A stretch of 48,079 nucleotides of DNA from Bacteroidota bacterium. GTDB taxonomy: Bacteria; Bacteroidota; Bacteroidia; Chitinophagales; Chitinophagaceae. Shown in pieces: positions 1 to 8,227 of this stretch. Made by a program: the position numbers and the translations under genes. Every line of letters starts with the position of its first letter. Positions within the stretch are counted from its first letter, which is position 1. The notes beneath the pieces are model-generated. The model ran no database searches. It saw only the letters and a program-made list of their open reading frames with translations, and was not told the DNA's origin. The stretch covers positions 1 through 48,079 of the forward strand of contig JAKQEA010000033.1 in NCBI GenBank assembly GCA_029558715.1, written 5' to 3'.

Positions 1-128
1 AAAATAGGTGCTTTATCGCACTATCACATAGCTACTAATCAGAGCCTTAACCTAAAGTCCCGCTGTTTCTACACCGGGGCTTTGTTTTGCCCCACCCTAA
101 AGGAGTTATACAAAGCATTTAATGAAAA

Positions 129-572
129 CTACCGGTTACAATTTTTGCAGGTTCCTTCCACCACCACTTCCACCTGTTCAGCAGAGTATCCTTTGGGTAA
201 TTTAATTTCGGGAGTTACTACATCATCAAGACAGTAGGTGTTATTGCAGGTACTGCATACAAAGTGTACATGATGATCATGATGATGGCCTTCAGAACAC
301 TCATCCTTGCACAAAGCATAGCGGATAGAATTGTCCGCAGTAGGGATAGTATGAACAATTCCTTTATCAACAAAAGTCTGTAGTGTACGGTAGACTGTCA
401 CCCGGTCAAATTTTTCCCCGGCTCTTTTTTCTATATCTCCGTGTGCCAATGCCCCGGTTTGTTCCAGGAAGAGCTGAAGTATTTTCTTCCTGCTGTCTGT
501 AATACTGAGGCTATTGCGTTTCAACAGTTCCGCAATTCTTTTATCAATAGTTATACTGGCTTGTTTTGGCAT
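129..572 (-). CDS. Fur-family metal-responsive transcriptional regulator (possibly Zur)
   Basis: A 147-residue protein with the Fur layout. An N-terminal winged helix (about residues 1-85) contains the recognition stretch FDRVTVYRTLQTF. The C-terminal part carries the metal-binding segment HHHDHHVHFVC, followed by two CxxC pairs (CSTC and CKNC) that would hold a structural zinc. Fur proteins repress metal-uptake or metal-handling genes when loaded with metal. The ATG at 572 is preferred; a TTG at 581 would add three residues but lies inside a TTGCAAC sequence resembling half of the operator upstream of the MerC gene. It lies 27 nt downstream of the SCO1-like gene on the same strand, so the two may be co-transcribed. 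The sensed metal is not shown by sequence; the MerC neighbour makes zinc a reasonable guess. Confidence 0.9.
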   Translation of the reverse strand: MPKQASITIDKRIAELLKRNSLSITDSRKKILQLFLEQTGALAHGDIEKRAGEKFDRVTVYRTLQTFVDKGIVHTIPTADNSIRYALCKDECSEGHHHDHHVHFVCSTCNNTYCLDDVVTPEIKLPKGYSAEQVEVVVEGTCKNCNR

Positions 573-599
573 GCGTTGCAATATCTATATACTTATAAA

Positions 600-1229
600 T
601 TACCTTTTTTCGGTTTCCGGTTTATCCTGCAACAATTTTTCAGCGTCTTTTATCAGTTCTTTCACTTCGCTTTGCTTTAATCCATCAAATATCTTCTTTA
701 CGTCACCGTTTCTGTCCACTAAAGCCCAAAACTGGGTATGCAAAAAATCATCCTCTATATTTTTTAGGTTGTTGGCCGGGTCGTCAATCGTATAACTTAT
801 TCTTGCAGTATTGTATAAGCTATCCTTTCTGCCGGTTAAAAAAATCCATTTCTTTGTATCCACCGCCATTGAATCTGCATATTTCTTCATTTGCGGAACA
901 GAATCTGTTTCGGGATCGCAGGTATGTGACAGGATCAGAAAATCCTTTTCTTCTTTCAGCTTATCATAGACCAGCCGCATATTATTGTTCATTTTTGGGC
1001 ATATTCCTTTACAGGTCGTAAAAAAATATTCTGCCACATATACTTTTCCTTTTACCTCTTTTTCAGTGAACGCTTTACCATCTTGCGTAGTAAAGGCAAA
1101 TGGTCTTACAAAACTGACCGGGGCCACTCCTTTTTTTGTAAAACCAGGAATCACCTGTGCCAGCACAAAATAAAAACCCAATGCCAGTGCAACAAAGAAC
1201 CCCGTATATAACCATCCCTTTTTCGACAT
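600..1229 (-). CDS. SCO1/SenC family thioredoxin-fold copper chaperone
   Basis: A 209-residue protein with one N-terminal membrane anchor (about residues 5-27) and a SCO-type thioredoxin fold outside the membrane. The copper/redox motif CKGIC is at about residues 73-77, and the distal histidine sits in DDFLHTQFW, as in SCO1. Family members deliver copper to the CuA site of cytochrome c oxidase or act as thiol-disulfide reductases. The ATG at 1229 is chosen; the longer frame needs a TTG three codons upstream. It is transcribed toward the Fur-type gene with an 18-28 nt gap and faces the MerC gene divergently. The operator-like palindrome in the shared upstream region could control both directions. 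Confidence 0.9.
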   Translation of the reverse strand: MSKKGWLYTGFFVALALGFYFVLAQVIPGFTKKGVAPVSFVRPFAFTTQDGKAFTEKEVKGKVYVAEYFFTTCKGICPKMNNNMRLVYDKLKEEKDFLILSHTCDPETDSVPQMKKYADSMAVDTKKWIFLTGRKDSLYNTARISYTIDDPANNLKNIEDDFLHTQFWALVDRNGDVKKIFDGLKQSEVKELIKDAEKLLQDKPETEKR

Positions 1230-1292
1230 ACAAACCAATTAAAAGACAAATTTACGGCCCCTTTGGTTCTGATAACCCGGACAACATTTTCT

Positions 1293-1323
1293 TTTGCAAC
1301 TATGTTGCTTTTTTATATCTTTG
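1293..1323 (+). promoter_or_regulatory. Promoter with embedded palindromic operator upstream of the MerC-like gene
   Basis: A Bacteroidota-type -7 element TATCTTTG (1316-1323) matches TAnnTTTG. A TTTG at 1293-1296 lies 19 nt upstream as a -33 element. Between them is a perfect inverted repeat GCAAC-TAT-GTTGC (1296-1308). A repressor bound there would block polymerase. The nearby Fur-family regulator is the natural candidate, since TTGCAAC recurs at its own start codon. Binding is an inference. Confidence 0.55.
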
Positions 1324-1333
1324 TTCACTTTTT

Positions 1334-1726
1334 ATGAAACTAAGGATCAATTGGGATGCATTAGGTATCGGGGCTTCTTTGGCCTGTGCCATTCATTGTG
1401 CCTTATTGCCCTTGTTTTTGAGCAGTCTTCCCCTTTTTGGCATCAATATCATACATCACACCGCTTTTGAAATAGGTATGATCTTATTAGCCCTTGCTAT
1501 AGGCTCTTATTCGCTTTATCATGGTTATAAGAAACATCATCACAGCCTGCTTCCTATTTCACTTTTTTTTGCAGGATTTGTGTTCCTCATTTTAAAACAA
1601 CTTTTTCTTCATTACAGCACCTGGCTGCTGATTCCTGCTGTAACACTGATTATTGCCGGGCACTTGTTAAATTATAAATCCTGCCGGATACACAATCATG
1701 CACATTCGGATGATTGTAATCACTAA
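1334..1726 (+). CDS. MerC-domain integral membrane protein
   Basis: A 130-residue protein with about four membrane helices. The N-terminal segment GASLACAIHCALLPL contains a Cys-x3-Cys pair typical of MerC-domain proteins. The C-terminus is rich in His, Cys and Asp (HNHAHSDDCNH), suggesting metal binding on one face of the membrane. MerC proteins were first known from mercury uptake, but chromosomal Bacteroidota members sit near Fur/Zur regulators and probably handle another metal. The ATG at 1334 follows the predicted promoter by about 10 nt, so the message is nearly leaderless. The longer frame from 1157 would run through the promoter and the SCO1-like gene's start, and is rejected. Confidence 0.8.
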   Translation: MKLRINWDALGIGASLACAIHCALLPLFLSSLPLFGINIIHHTAFEIGMILLALAIGSYSLYHGYKKHHHSLLPISLFFAGFVFLILKQLFLHYSTWLLIPAVTLIIAGHLLNYKSCRIHNHAHSDDCNH

Positions 1727-1777
1727 AGCGGACTCTGTGCTTTCCTGATTTTCGTTACCTTAAACAAAAGTTTATCA

Positions 1778-2200
1778 ATGAAAAAAGTTTTGCCTCTTTT
1801 ATTGCTGTTGCTGTCTTTCAACTTGTTTGCACAATCAGGTGACGAATTAAGAATCCGTCAGTTGCTAAACAGCCAAACCGAAGCCTGGAACCGGGGAAAT
1901 ATTGACGATTTTATGAAAGGCTATTGGGAAAATGATTCATTAATGTTTATCGGTAAAAGCGGTATCACTTACGGATGGACAAATACGCTGAATAATTATA
2001 AAAGGGGATACCCTGACACAGCAGCAATGGGAAAGCTGACGTTTAAACTGCTTTCAGTAAAACGACTTTCTAAAAAGTATTATCATGTAGTGGGACAATG
2101 GCACTTGCAACGAAGTATAGGTGATGTGGGAGGACACTATAATCTTTTGTTTCAAAAAATAAATGGCCGCTGGGTAATTATTGCAGATCACAGCAGCTAA
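1778..2200 (+). CDS. Secreted NTF2-like protein (DUF4440/SnoaL type)
   Basis: A 140-residue protein with a clear signal peptide ending at FAQ (about residue 19). The rest has the pattern of the NTF2-like cone fold: an opening helix with LLNSQTEAWNRGNIDDFMKGYWENDSL and a closing strand GRWVIIADHSS. Such small exported domains bind ligands or act as unspecific enzymes; no catalytic residues can be assigned. Its stop codon overlaps the stop codon of the convergent membrane-protein gene, leaving no room for a separate terminator. Confidence 0.75.
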   Translation: MKKVLPLLLLLLSFNLFAQSGDELRIRQLLNSQTEAWNRGNIDDFMKGYWENDSLMFIGKSGITYGWTNTLNNYKRGYPDTAAMGKLTFKLLSVKRLSKKYYHVVGQWHLQRSIGDVGGHYNLLFQKINGRWVIIADHSS

Positions 2201-2601
2201 GCCGGTTGATATTTCTCCTGTGCTTTACTGAATACAAAATAAGAAATCACAAGGCCCACTGAAGAGAAAACAATGTCATTGTAGTCAAACGTACGGCCAA
2301 AAACAGGCAGTAACTGCAGGTATTCGTTTATAACCAGCATACCGAACCCCAGCAAGCATACTATCCGGAGATCATTAAGATTTTCAACGCGGAAAATACG
2401 GGCCAGCAAAAACTCCCGGCCACTAAAGAACCAACAGGCGCCAAAGGGTATAAGAAAAGACCCTACAAGATTTGGCGCTATTCCAAAGAAGAAATGTAAT
2501 GGCTCATCAAAATGAAACTGCGGCCTGATAAAAAGCTTTACTGCCCATATAAACAGGGCCCCTGTTATCATTACCCATTTACTTATTTGCTTTAATTCCA
2601 T
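2197..2601 (-). CDS. Four-helix membrane protein of unknown function
   Basis: A 134-residue protein with four hydrophobic segments. Polar markers between them include HFDEPLHFFFG after helix one and FDYNDIVFSSVG before the last helix. The Asp-rich pre-helix motif and size recall VanZ-like proteins, but I cannot make that assignment firmly. It starts with ATG at 2601, 80 nt before the end of the next leftward gene, so it may be second in an operon with the 75-residue membrane protein. The stop codons of this gene and the convergent NTF2-like gene overlap. Confidence 0.6.
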   Translation of the reverse strand: MELKQISKWVMITGALFIWAVKLFIRPQFHFDEPLHFFFGIAPNLVGSFLIPFGACWFFSGREFLLARIFRVENLNDLRIVCLLGFGMLVINEYLQLLPVFGRTFDYNDIVFSSVGLVISYFVFSKAQEKYQPA

Positions 2602-2681
2602 CTGCTGGTATAGTCAGGCTTCAAAATAAACCCTTTTATATTCCTAACCATCAGTGAAGGCGGGTATTTTTGAAAAAAGAG

Positions 2682-2909
2682 CTATGCATTTTTCCATGTC
2701 CTGTACAAATACCGGATCAGTAAAAAAAATGTTGCCAGCATAAGAAAGTAGAAGATAATTGTATAAATAACCGGTTTCCCGTTGGAATACGCCAATTGAA
2801 AGTATAATCCGGCGGTAGCACAAGCCATCATCCAAAACAATGTAATGGCAATTGAATTCATGATCTTAACAAAAAATCTCTTAATCTCGGGATCCCAACC
2901 CTGTTCCAT
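2682..2909 (-). CDS. Small two-helix membrane protein
   Basis: A 75-residue protein beginning MEQGWDPEIKRFF, with two membrane helices (about residues 15-35 and 45-65) and a basic tail RYLYRTWKNA. A longer reading upstream to 2939 is possible, but the ATG at 2909 gives a typical soluble N-terminus followed by helices. No function is recognisable. It lies between the GH25 lysozyme gene and another small membrane protein on the same strand. Confidence 0.6.
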   Translation of the reverse strand: MEQGWDPEIKRFFVKIMNSIAITLFWMMACATAGLYFQLAYSNGKPVIYTIIFYFLMLATFFLLIRYLYRTWKNA

Positions 2910-2963
2910 AAAAAATATTGAATGAGTAAGGTAGTGCAATTTGAATATCCCTGGTTCTTCTGT

Positions 2964-3737
2964 TTAGCGAATAAGAATTCGTTTAAAATCAGCCGAATCA
3001 CCACTAAAAACATTGAAGTCTACCGGAGAAACAATTCCATTAACCCTTCCTCTGTCACTGTGCTGCCAGAAAATCCATCCCCTGTTGATGCGGGGTTGTT
3101 CGGGCTGATAGTAATGGGCCACCCATAAAGGATATTTATCGAAATCGCTGCCCAGGTTTTTTATATAAAAATCAACATTCGTATAAATGATGGGCCTTAC
3201 TCCATATTTTTTTTCTACTATATCGAGCCACTCCTTTGCTTCTTTTCTTAATTGTGCCGATGAGGTTCCGTTCAGTTGCTCAATATCAAGAACCGGGGGA
3301 AGATCTCCTTCTTCCAGTTCTACTTTACTTATAAAGTTCTCGGCCTGACCCCTGCCATCTCTTGATGCGATAAAGAAATGATACGCACCCCGGACAATAC
3401 CGGCCTCCCTGGCTTTTTTCCAATTGCGTTTGAATTGCGGATCGGTATTACCTGTTCCTTCTGTTGCCTTAATAAATGAAAAGCCATGCTGAATATTCTG
3501 AACTCTCATAGCTTTTACTTCTTCCCAGGCAATGGTATGCTGGTATTTGGAGACATCTATCCCGTGAATAGAATAACCACCGGGAATAGAAATACCAAAC
3601 TCAGGGTAACGGGTATACCGGGCCTTACGGTAAGTAAGCCAATGGTAAAGCATATAGCTACCCATACCCAATAATCCGATAATAAGTATGCTTAAAACCA
3701 GGTTCCGGTTTCTTCTTTTTTGTCTGGCTGATGGCAT
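2964..3737 (-). CDS. GH25-family lysozyme (muramidase), membrane anchored
   Basis: A 257-residue protein. A basic N-terminus and one membrane segment (about 12-32) act as an anchor or signal. The catalytic GH25 barrel follows. Family hallmarks are HGIDVSKYQ near residue 58, FSFIKATEGTG, the GAYHFF segment, and PPVLDIEQLNG, which holds the Asp/Glu acid-base pair. Family members cleave the beta-1,4 link between N-acetylmuramic acid and N-acetylglucosamine in peptidoglycan. The late motif WIFWQHSDRG and SPVDFNVFSGD match the end of the fold, so the domain looks complete. A housekeeping cell-wall role is as likely as a lytic one. Confidence 0.9.
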   Translation of the reverse strand: MPSARQKRRNRNLVLSILIIGLLGMGSYMLYHWLTYRKARYTRYPEFGISIPGGYSIHGIDVSKYQHTIAWEEVKAMRVQNIQHGFSFIKATEGTGNTDPQFKRNWKKAREAGIVRGAYHFFIASRDGRGQAENFISKVELEEGDLPPVLDIEQLNGTSSAQLRKEAKEWLDIVEKKYGVRPIIYTNVDFYIKNLGSDFDKYPLWVAHYYQPEQPRINRGWIFWQHSDRGRVNGIVSPVDFNVFSGDSADFKRILIR

Positions 3738-3799
3738 GTAGGGGCTAAAAGACTTCGGGCAAATGTATACTGCAGAAAATATTCAGTTTGTTAATTCTG

Positions 3800-6163
3800 T
3801 TACTCAACAATTCTAAGCTTTGCATAGTTAAGCATGATTTTCTTCTCTCCATTGTGCTCAAACTTTACCGTGGCAATGGGATTATGAGCAGCTCCTTCCA
3901 TTTTCAATACTTCTCCAAAACCAAATTTCTGATGCTCTACTTTTTGTCCGGCTTGTAAATTTGAGGTATCACTCGCAACAAAATCCTCAGAAGGCTTGTG
4001 CTCCACCACTTTGGGTTGCGTGGTTTTGGGTGCAAGGTAGGAGGGTGTGGAAGGTTCTTTTTTAGTGGCAGCTGGTCCATACCTCTTCTCTGCTTCTCTG
4101 ACATCACTATAAGAAGAATCATTACCCCAGCCCTTCATCCTGTTGAATGCAGCACCACCGCTCCATTTACTTTGTGTTTGATTTTTTGATCCGCCTCCGG
4201 CAAAACTTCTGTCCATATACTGTTCAGGTATCTCCTCGATAAAACGACTGGGGTCATTCTGCACCAATTGACCAAACCTGTAACGGGTATTGGCATAAGT
4301 GACCCAGAGACGTTGCTTAGCTCTTGTCACAACTACATAAAATAATCTTCGTTCCTCTTCCAGTTCTTCTCTTGTATTAATCGCCATTGCATTAGGAAAA
4401 AGCATTTCTTCCAGACCGGCGGCAAACACACAGCTAAACTCCAATCCCTTTGCCGCATGTATGGTCATCAGCTTTACTGTGTCTGCATCAGGATCTTTTT
4501 CATCCGCATCAGTAAGCAAAGTAATTTGCTGCAAGTAAGACGCAAGGCTTTTATCCACCAGCTCACCATCTTCATTGTCGGGGCTCTCTGTCCATTCTTT
4601 GATAGAGTTCAGCAATTCCTGGATGTTTTCATAGCGCTGCACCCCTTCAGTACTCTTATCATTGAACAGCTCTTTTACCAGGCTTGTTTGCTTACCTACA
4701 TGAAAGGCGACTTCATAGGCGTTTTGTTTGGTCAGCATGCTGGTAAAACTTTTGATCATAATTACAAATTCATCCAGTGCTGATAATGTTCCTGCTTTAA
4801 AACCATACTGCGCTGCATTCTCCAGCACCTTCCACATGCTGATATTATTTTCATTGGCAGCCAATACCAGTTTATCAATTGTTGTTTTACCAATTCCCCT
4901 TGCAGGGTAGTTAATGATCCGTTTTAACGCCTCTTCATCGCTGGGATTGACAATGATGCGGAGATAAGCCACCAGGTCTTTAATTTCCTTGCGCTGATAA
5001 AAACTGATGCCACCATAAATAGTATACGCAATCCCCATTCTCCGAAGCGCTTCTTCAAAGGCACGGCTTTGCGCATTAGTGCGATAGAGAATAGCAAAAT
5101 CTTTATTGCTGTAATGATTTCTGAGTTTTTGCTCCTGGATGCTGTCAGCCACAAATTTTCCCTCATCGTTATCCGTCATGGTTCGGACAAGCTTTATCTT
5201 TTCTCCTTCGCTGTTCTCTGTAAATAAAACTTTTTCGATCTGGCCTTTATTGTTCTTAATTACTTCATTGGCCACATGCAGGATGCTTTTGGTGCTTCGG
5301 TAATTCTGTTCCAGCTTCACAATTTTCACTTCGTCATAATCTTTCTGAAACTGCAGGATATTCTGGATGGTTGCTCCCCGAAATGAATAAATGCTTTGTG
5401 CATCATCTCCTACCACACATACATTCTCATGCATAGCTCCCAGCAGTTTGATGATCTCATACTGTGCAGGGTTAGTATCCTGGTATTCATCTATCAATAT
5501 ATACCTGAACTTGTGCTGGTATTTTGATAAACTCTCCGGAACGTTTTTCAACAGTTCATAAAATTTCAGCAATAAATCATCGAAGTCCATCGCACCGTTC
5601 TTAAAACAACGCTTCACGTAGGCATCATAAATCTGCCCGATAGCAGGCCGGTTGGCCCGCATATCTTCCTGCTGTATGGCGTAGTCGTTTCTGTATTCTG
5701 CCGGACCCACCAATGCATTCTTCGCTGACGAAATCCGGTTGTAAACAATATTGGGTTTGTAATGCTTGTCATCCAGGTTCATTTCATTAATGACAGTTTT
5801 CACCACATTCTTGGCATCATCGGTATCATAAATGGTAAAATTTCGGGGATAGCCAATTTTATCCGCCTCAAAACGGAGAATCCTTGCAAATACAGAATGA
5901 AAAGTACCGATATAAAGATTTCTTGCTTCACCATTACCCAAAATTCTCTCTACTCTTTCCTTCATTTCTTTAGCCGCCTTATTGGTAAAAGTAAGAGCCA
6001 GTATATTGAATGCATCCACCCCGTTCGCCATCAGATGAATGACCCGGGTGGTGAGTACTTTGGTTTTTCCGCTGCCTGCACCAGCCACAATCATTATCGG
6101 TCCGTCCTTATGTAATACGGCTTCTTTTTGCCGTTCGTTCAATCCACTTAAATAATCCTGCAT
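3800..6163 (-). CDS. UvrD/PcrA-type superfamily 1 DNA helicase
   Basis: A 787-residue ATP-dependent 3'-5' DNA helicase. The N-terminus has the Q-motif LNERQKEAV and Walker A VAGAGSGKTKV. Later motifs include DEYQDTN (Walker B), GDDAQSIYSFRGA (motif III), LEQNYRST (motif IV), and VKLMTIHAAKGLEF followed by RRLFYVVVTRAK (motifs V and VI). After a low-complexity linker (about residues 650-725), the C-terminal 50 residues (GQKVEHQKFGFGEVL...) match the Tudor-like domain of PcrA that contacts RNA polymerase. The length is usual for PcrA in this phylum. It works in nucleotide excision and mismatch repair and in clearing replication-transcription conflicts. Confidence 0.95.
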   Translation of the reverse strand: MQDYLSGLNERQKEAVLHKDGPIMIVAGAGSGKTKVLTTRVIHLMANGVDAFNILALTFTNKAAKEMKERVERILGNGEARNLYIGTFHSVFARILRFEADKIGYPRNFTIYDTDDAKNVVKTVINEMNLDDKHYKPNIVYNRISSAKNALVGPAEYRNDYAIQQEDMRANRPAIGQIYDAYVKRCFKNGAMDFDDLLLKFYELLKNVPESLSKYQHKFRYILIDEYQDTNPAQYEIIKLLGAMHENVCVVGDDAQSIYSFRGATIQNILQFQKDYDEVKIVKLEQNYRSTKSILHVANEVIKNNKGQIEKVLFTENSEGEKIKLVRTMTDNDEGKFVADSIQEQKLRNHYSNKDFAILYRTNAQSRAFEEALRRMGIAYTIYGGISFYQRKEIKDLVAYLRIIVNPSDEEALKRIINYPARGIGKTTIDKLVLAANENNISMWKVLENAAQYGFKAGTLSALDEFVIMIKSFTSMLTKQNAYEVAFHVGKQTSLVKELFNDKSTEGVQRYENIQELLNSIKEWTESPDNEDGELVDKSLASYLQQITLLTDADEKDPDADTVKLMTIHAAKGLEFSCVFAAGLEEMLFPNAMAINTREELEEERRLFYVVVTRAKQRLWVTYANTRYRFGQLVQNDPSRFIEEIPEQYMDRSFAGGGSKNQTQSKWSGGAAFNRMKGWGNDSSYSDVREAEKRYGPAATKKEPSTPSYLAPKTTQPKVVEHKPSEDFVASDTSNLQAGQKVEHQKFGFGEVLKMEGAAHNPIATVKFEHNGEKKIMLNYAKLRIVE

Positions 6164-6231
6164 GGCTGCAAGTTAAGCTGAAAACGAAGTAAACTATAAG
6201 TTGTGGATTAATTTGGCCTGAAGTAAAACAT

Positions 6232-7785
6232 TTATTTCCTCCTCTTACTGCCTACATATTTCTCATGAATTACGGCAGCCATTGGCTTGTTGTACACTTT
6301 ACTTTCTACCCATGAAATAATATCAATATAAGCAAAGGACCTTGTCTGGAAACGATCATTTTCCAGGTGCTTGATGGTATGCAACAACTTTTCAAACTCT
6401 GGCTTTAGCTGGCGGGGAGATAATGGAATAGATTGGCGTAAAAATTTAAACATGGCTTCTTCCACCGCCGTCAGGTTTTTCATTTTTGCCATAAAGCGGT
6501 ATACAGATTTGCTGAGTGATTCCATCAGCATATCATTACCCAGTTCATAGTGCGCCATCAGGTGAAGCACCCGGGCATAGCATTGCAGGTCATATCTGAG
6601 GTTAGTATTATCATTGATGATTTTTTGGAGATAGTCAATACAGGTATTATAATCTTCACTTCCGAAATACATCATAGCAAACTTATAATTCAGTACCAGT
6701 ACCCGGTGACTATCAAGAAATAAGTCATACTCCGCTAATTCCTTTTCTATAGAAGGAATGATCGTAAGTCCCTCTTTAAAAGTACCCTGCATGAAATGCT
6801 GGTTGATACGGGCCTGGCTGGTGTAAATAAAAGCCTGCACCCGGAAATTATCATGGTCCCTCACCCGGTCAGTTTGTGCCAATTGTTCAAACTGCCTGAG
6901 TGTTTTTTCAAAACCCCTGTGATTTCGCAAGTCAAAATGAGCATTGAGAAGATAATGCATGGCTTTGATATGATGACTTGTCTCTACTCTTTTCATCAGT
7001 GGCTGCTCATCAAACAGGTTTACCAATTTTTGCGAATACCGGTAGTACTGTAAAAAATCCTGGCGAATAAATGCATACCATGTATAGCTCTGGTACAGGT
7101 ACATCCGTTCATAAAAACCTGTTTCTTTCCATGCGCCGGAAGGAAGGTTTTGCGTCATGAATTTTCGGATATCCTTTTCGTCATATTCATCACGGGCATG
7201 GCCGTTTTGCACAAACCAGCTGAAAAGCTGCAAAGCCAGGTTAGACAGCCTTGTCACTTTATCAATTTGCATGTTTACATCATTCGCCTCTGCGGAAAGA
7301 GTATCTGCCCGGTGCTGAATATGCCGGGTGATGTGGAGACCCTCAATTCTTTTTTCCAGCGCAATCAGTTGCGGAAGAAAATAAAATTTCTGATTGCCCC
7401 TGGCGATTTCCCTGGCCTTGTCAATGATGCGCAGGCTTTGCATAAAGAGGCCTTTCTTATATAGAATATGCGCATAGTCAAACTGCTCATTTAATTGAAG
7501 GTCCATACTATCTGCACTTTTCAGCAAGCGCAGGCTGGCCAGGATTTGTTTGTATAAATGCGTTTTAAGATTTGCCAGCTGGGGTTTGGTGACCCCGTCC
7601 ATTTTCTTTAATAATATTTTTTCATCATATTCATTCAGTTTGTCCACCACATCAAAAAGCCGGACGATTTTGAGGTTTTCGTTACCTGAACTTCTCTTTA
7701 TGTATAGTTTAAAATGCCTTTTTTCGGCCTTTTCAAGCGATTTTATAAGCTGGAACAATATGTCGGTTGTGCGGTTGGGCATCAT
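6232..7785 (-). CDS. Large alpha-helical (TPR-like) protein of unknown function
   Basis: A 517-residue soluble protein with no signal peptide or membrane segment. It is almost wholly helical, with repeated pairs resembling degenerate TPR units, for example the HLMAHYELGN stretch near residue 410. The start is one of two adjacent ATGs (7785 or 7782). The N-terminus LIKSLEKAEKRHFKLYI is distinctive and I associate it with a conserved but unnamed Bacteroidota family. It is monocistronic between the helicase and a long non-coding stretch. TPR-like folds serve as protein-binding scaffolds; no partner is suggested by the neighbours. Confidence 0.75.
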   Translation of the reverse strand: MMPNRTTDILFQLIKSLEKAEKRHFKLYIKRSSGNENLKIVRLFDVVDKLNEYDEKILLKKMDGVTKPQLANLKTHLYKQILASLRLLKSADSMDLQLNEQFDYAHILYKKGLFMQSLRIIDKAREIARGNQKFYFLPQLIALEKRIEGLHITRHIQHRADTLSAEANDVNMQIDKVTRLSNLALQLFSWFVQNGHARDEYDEKDIRKFMTQNLPSGAWKETGFYERMYLYQSYTWYAFIRQDFLQYYRYSQKLVNLFDEQPLMKRVETSHHIKAMHYLLNAHFDLRNHRGFEKTLRQFEQLAQTDRVRDHDNFRVQAFIYTSQARINQHFMQGTFKEGLTIIPSIEKELAEYDLFLDSHRVLVLNYKFAMMYFGSEDYNTCIDYLQKIINDNTNLRYDLQCYARVLHLMAHYELGNDMLMESLSKSVYRFMAKMKNLTAVEEAMFKFLRQSIPLSPRQLKPEFEKLLHTIKHLENDRFQTRSFAYIDIISWVESKVYNKPMAAVIHEKYVGSKRRK

Positions 7786-7905
7786 AGAGATTTTTTGCTG
7801 AAATCCTCTGCTGGCAAGGGTTTAGCGCACTTCCCGGTCCTTTAGGCATAATGAAATGATGCCGGATTTGTTTTCAGGGACAAGGTGTGGCTCACTACTT
7901 TTGTG

Positions 7906-8093
7906 TCAGAAGATTAAATCATACGGCAGCAATCGTCAGAAGGGCAAACGTCAGAGGTCAAAGTTAAAGCCAAAAATCTTCAAAAAGCTGATAATTGGCC
8001 CTTTAGTCAGCAAACAAAACTCTTACTAAGAAGAATTTTCATATGGCAAGCAATCGTTAGAGGTCAGTCCGTTTCTACGGAAGGGCCTTTTTT
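7906..8093 (+). ncRNA. Candidate small non-coding RNA
   Basis: A TACTTTTG element (TAnnTTTG type) just upstream and an intrinsic terminator at 8061-8093 bracket about 185 nt with no coding frame. Inside, AAGGGC (7940-7945) can pair with GCCCTT (7998-8003), and GCTGA (7987-7991) with TCAGC (8007-8011). The sequence AATCGTYAGA occurs twice (near 7931 and 8053). No gene lies to the left on the + strand that would need this terminator. It could instead be an attenuated leader for the asparaginase gene. It does not match an RNA family that I recognise. Confidence 0.4.
8061..8093 (+). terminator. Intrinsic terminator of the candidate small RNA
   Basis: AGGTC (8061-8065) pairs with GGCCT (8084-8088), and TCCGT (8068-8072) with ACGGA (8077-8081) around a TTCT loop. 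A symmetric AG/AG internal loop separates the two stems. Six T residues follow (8088-8093). Confidence 0.65.
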
Positions 8094-8227
8094 GTTTAAA
8101 GGCCTGCTAAAGTAGCAATTATTTGATATATACAAAGAACCAGGAGTTCTTTTTCTGGTACTTTTTCTTTGATTATCCCTTTTCCAGTTTCTGTGTAAAT
8201 CAGCGTTTCTTTTACCTTCACAGCAAA

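Larger units (their letters stand above)
7786..8227. other. Long intergenic stretch holding a candidate small RNA
   Basis: This 442-nt gap lies between a leftward gene and a rightward gene. No convincing coding frame was seen. It holds a promoter-like TACTTTTG near 7898-7905, several inverted repeats and a well-formed terminator at 8061-8093. From 8094 to the asparaginase start there is an A/T-rich leader with a short inverted repeat ACCAG/CTGGT. Confidence 0.5.

Noticed and set aside
76-93. Terminator near the left edge (GGGGC/GCCCC)
   Set aside because: Only a 5-bp stem with no T-tract; the neighbouring gene's 3' end could use it, but the evidence is too weak.
441-795. Plus-strand frames over the Fur and SCO1-like genes
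   Set aside because: They are antisense shadows of two well-supported genes, with low-complexity Phe/Ser/Leu translations.
1157-1333. Upstream extension of the MerC-like protein
   Set aside because: It would include the SCO1-like start, promoter and operator. The MerC domain begins at the ATG at 1334.
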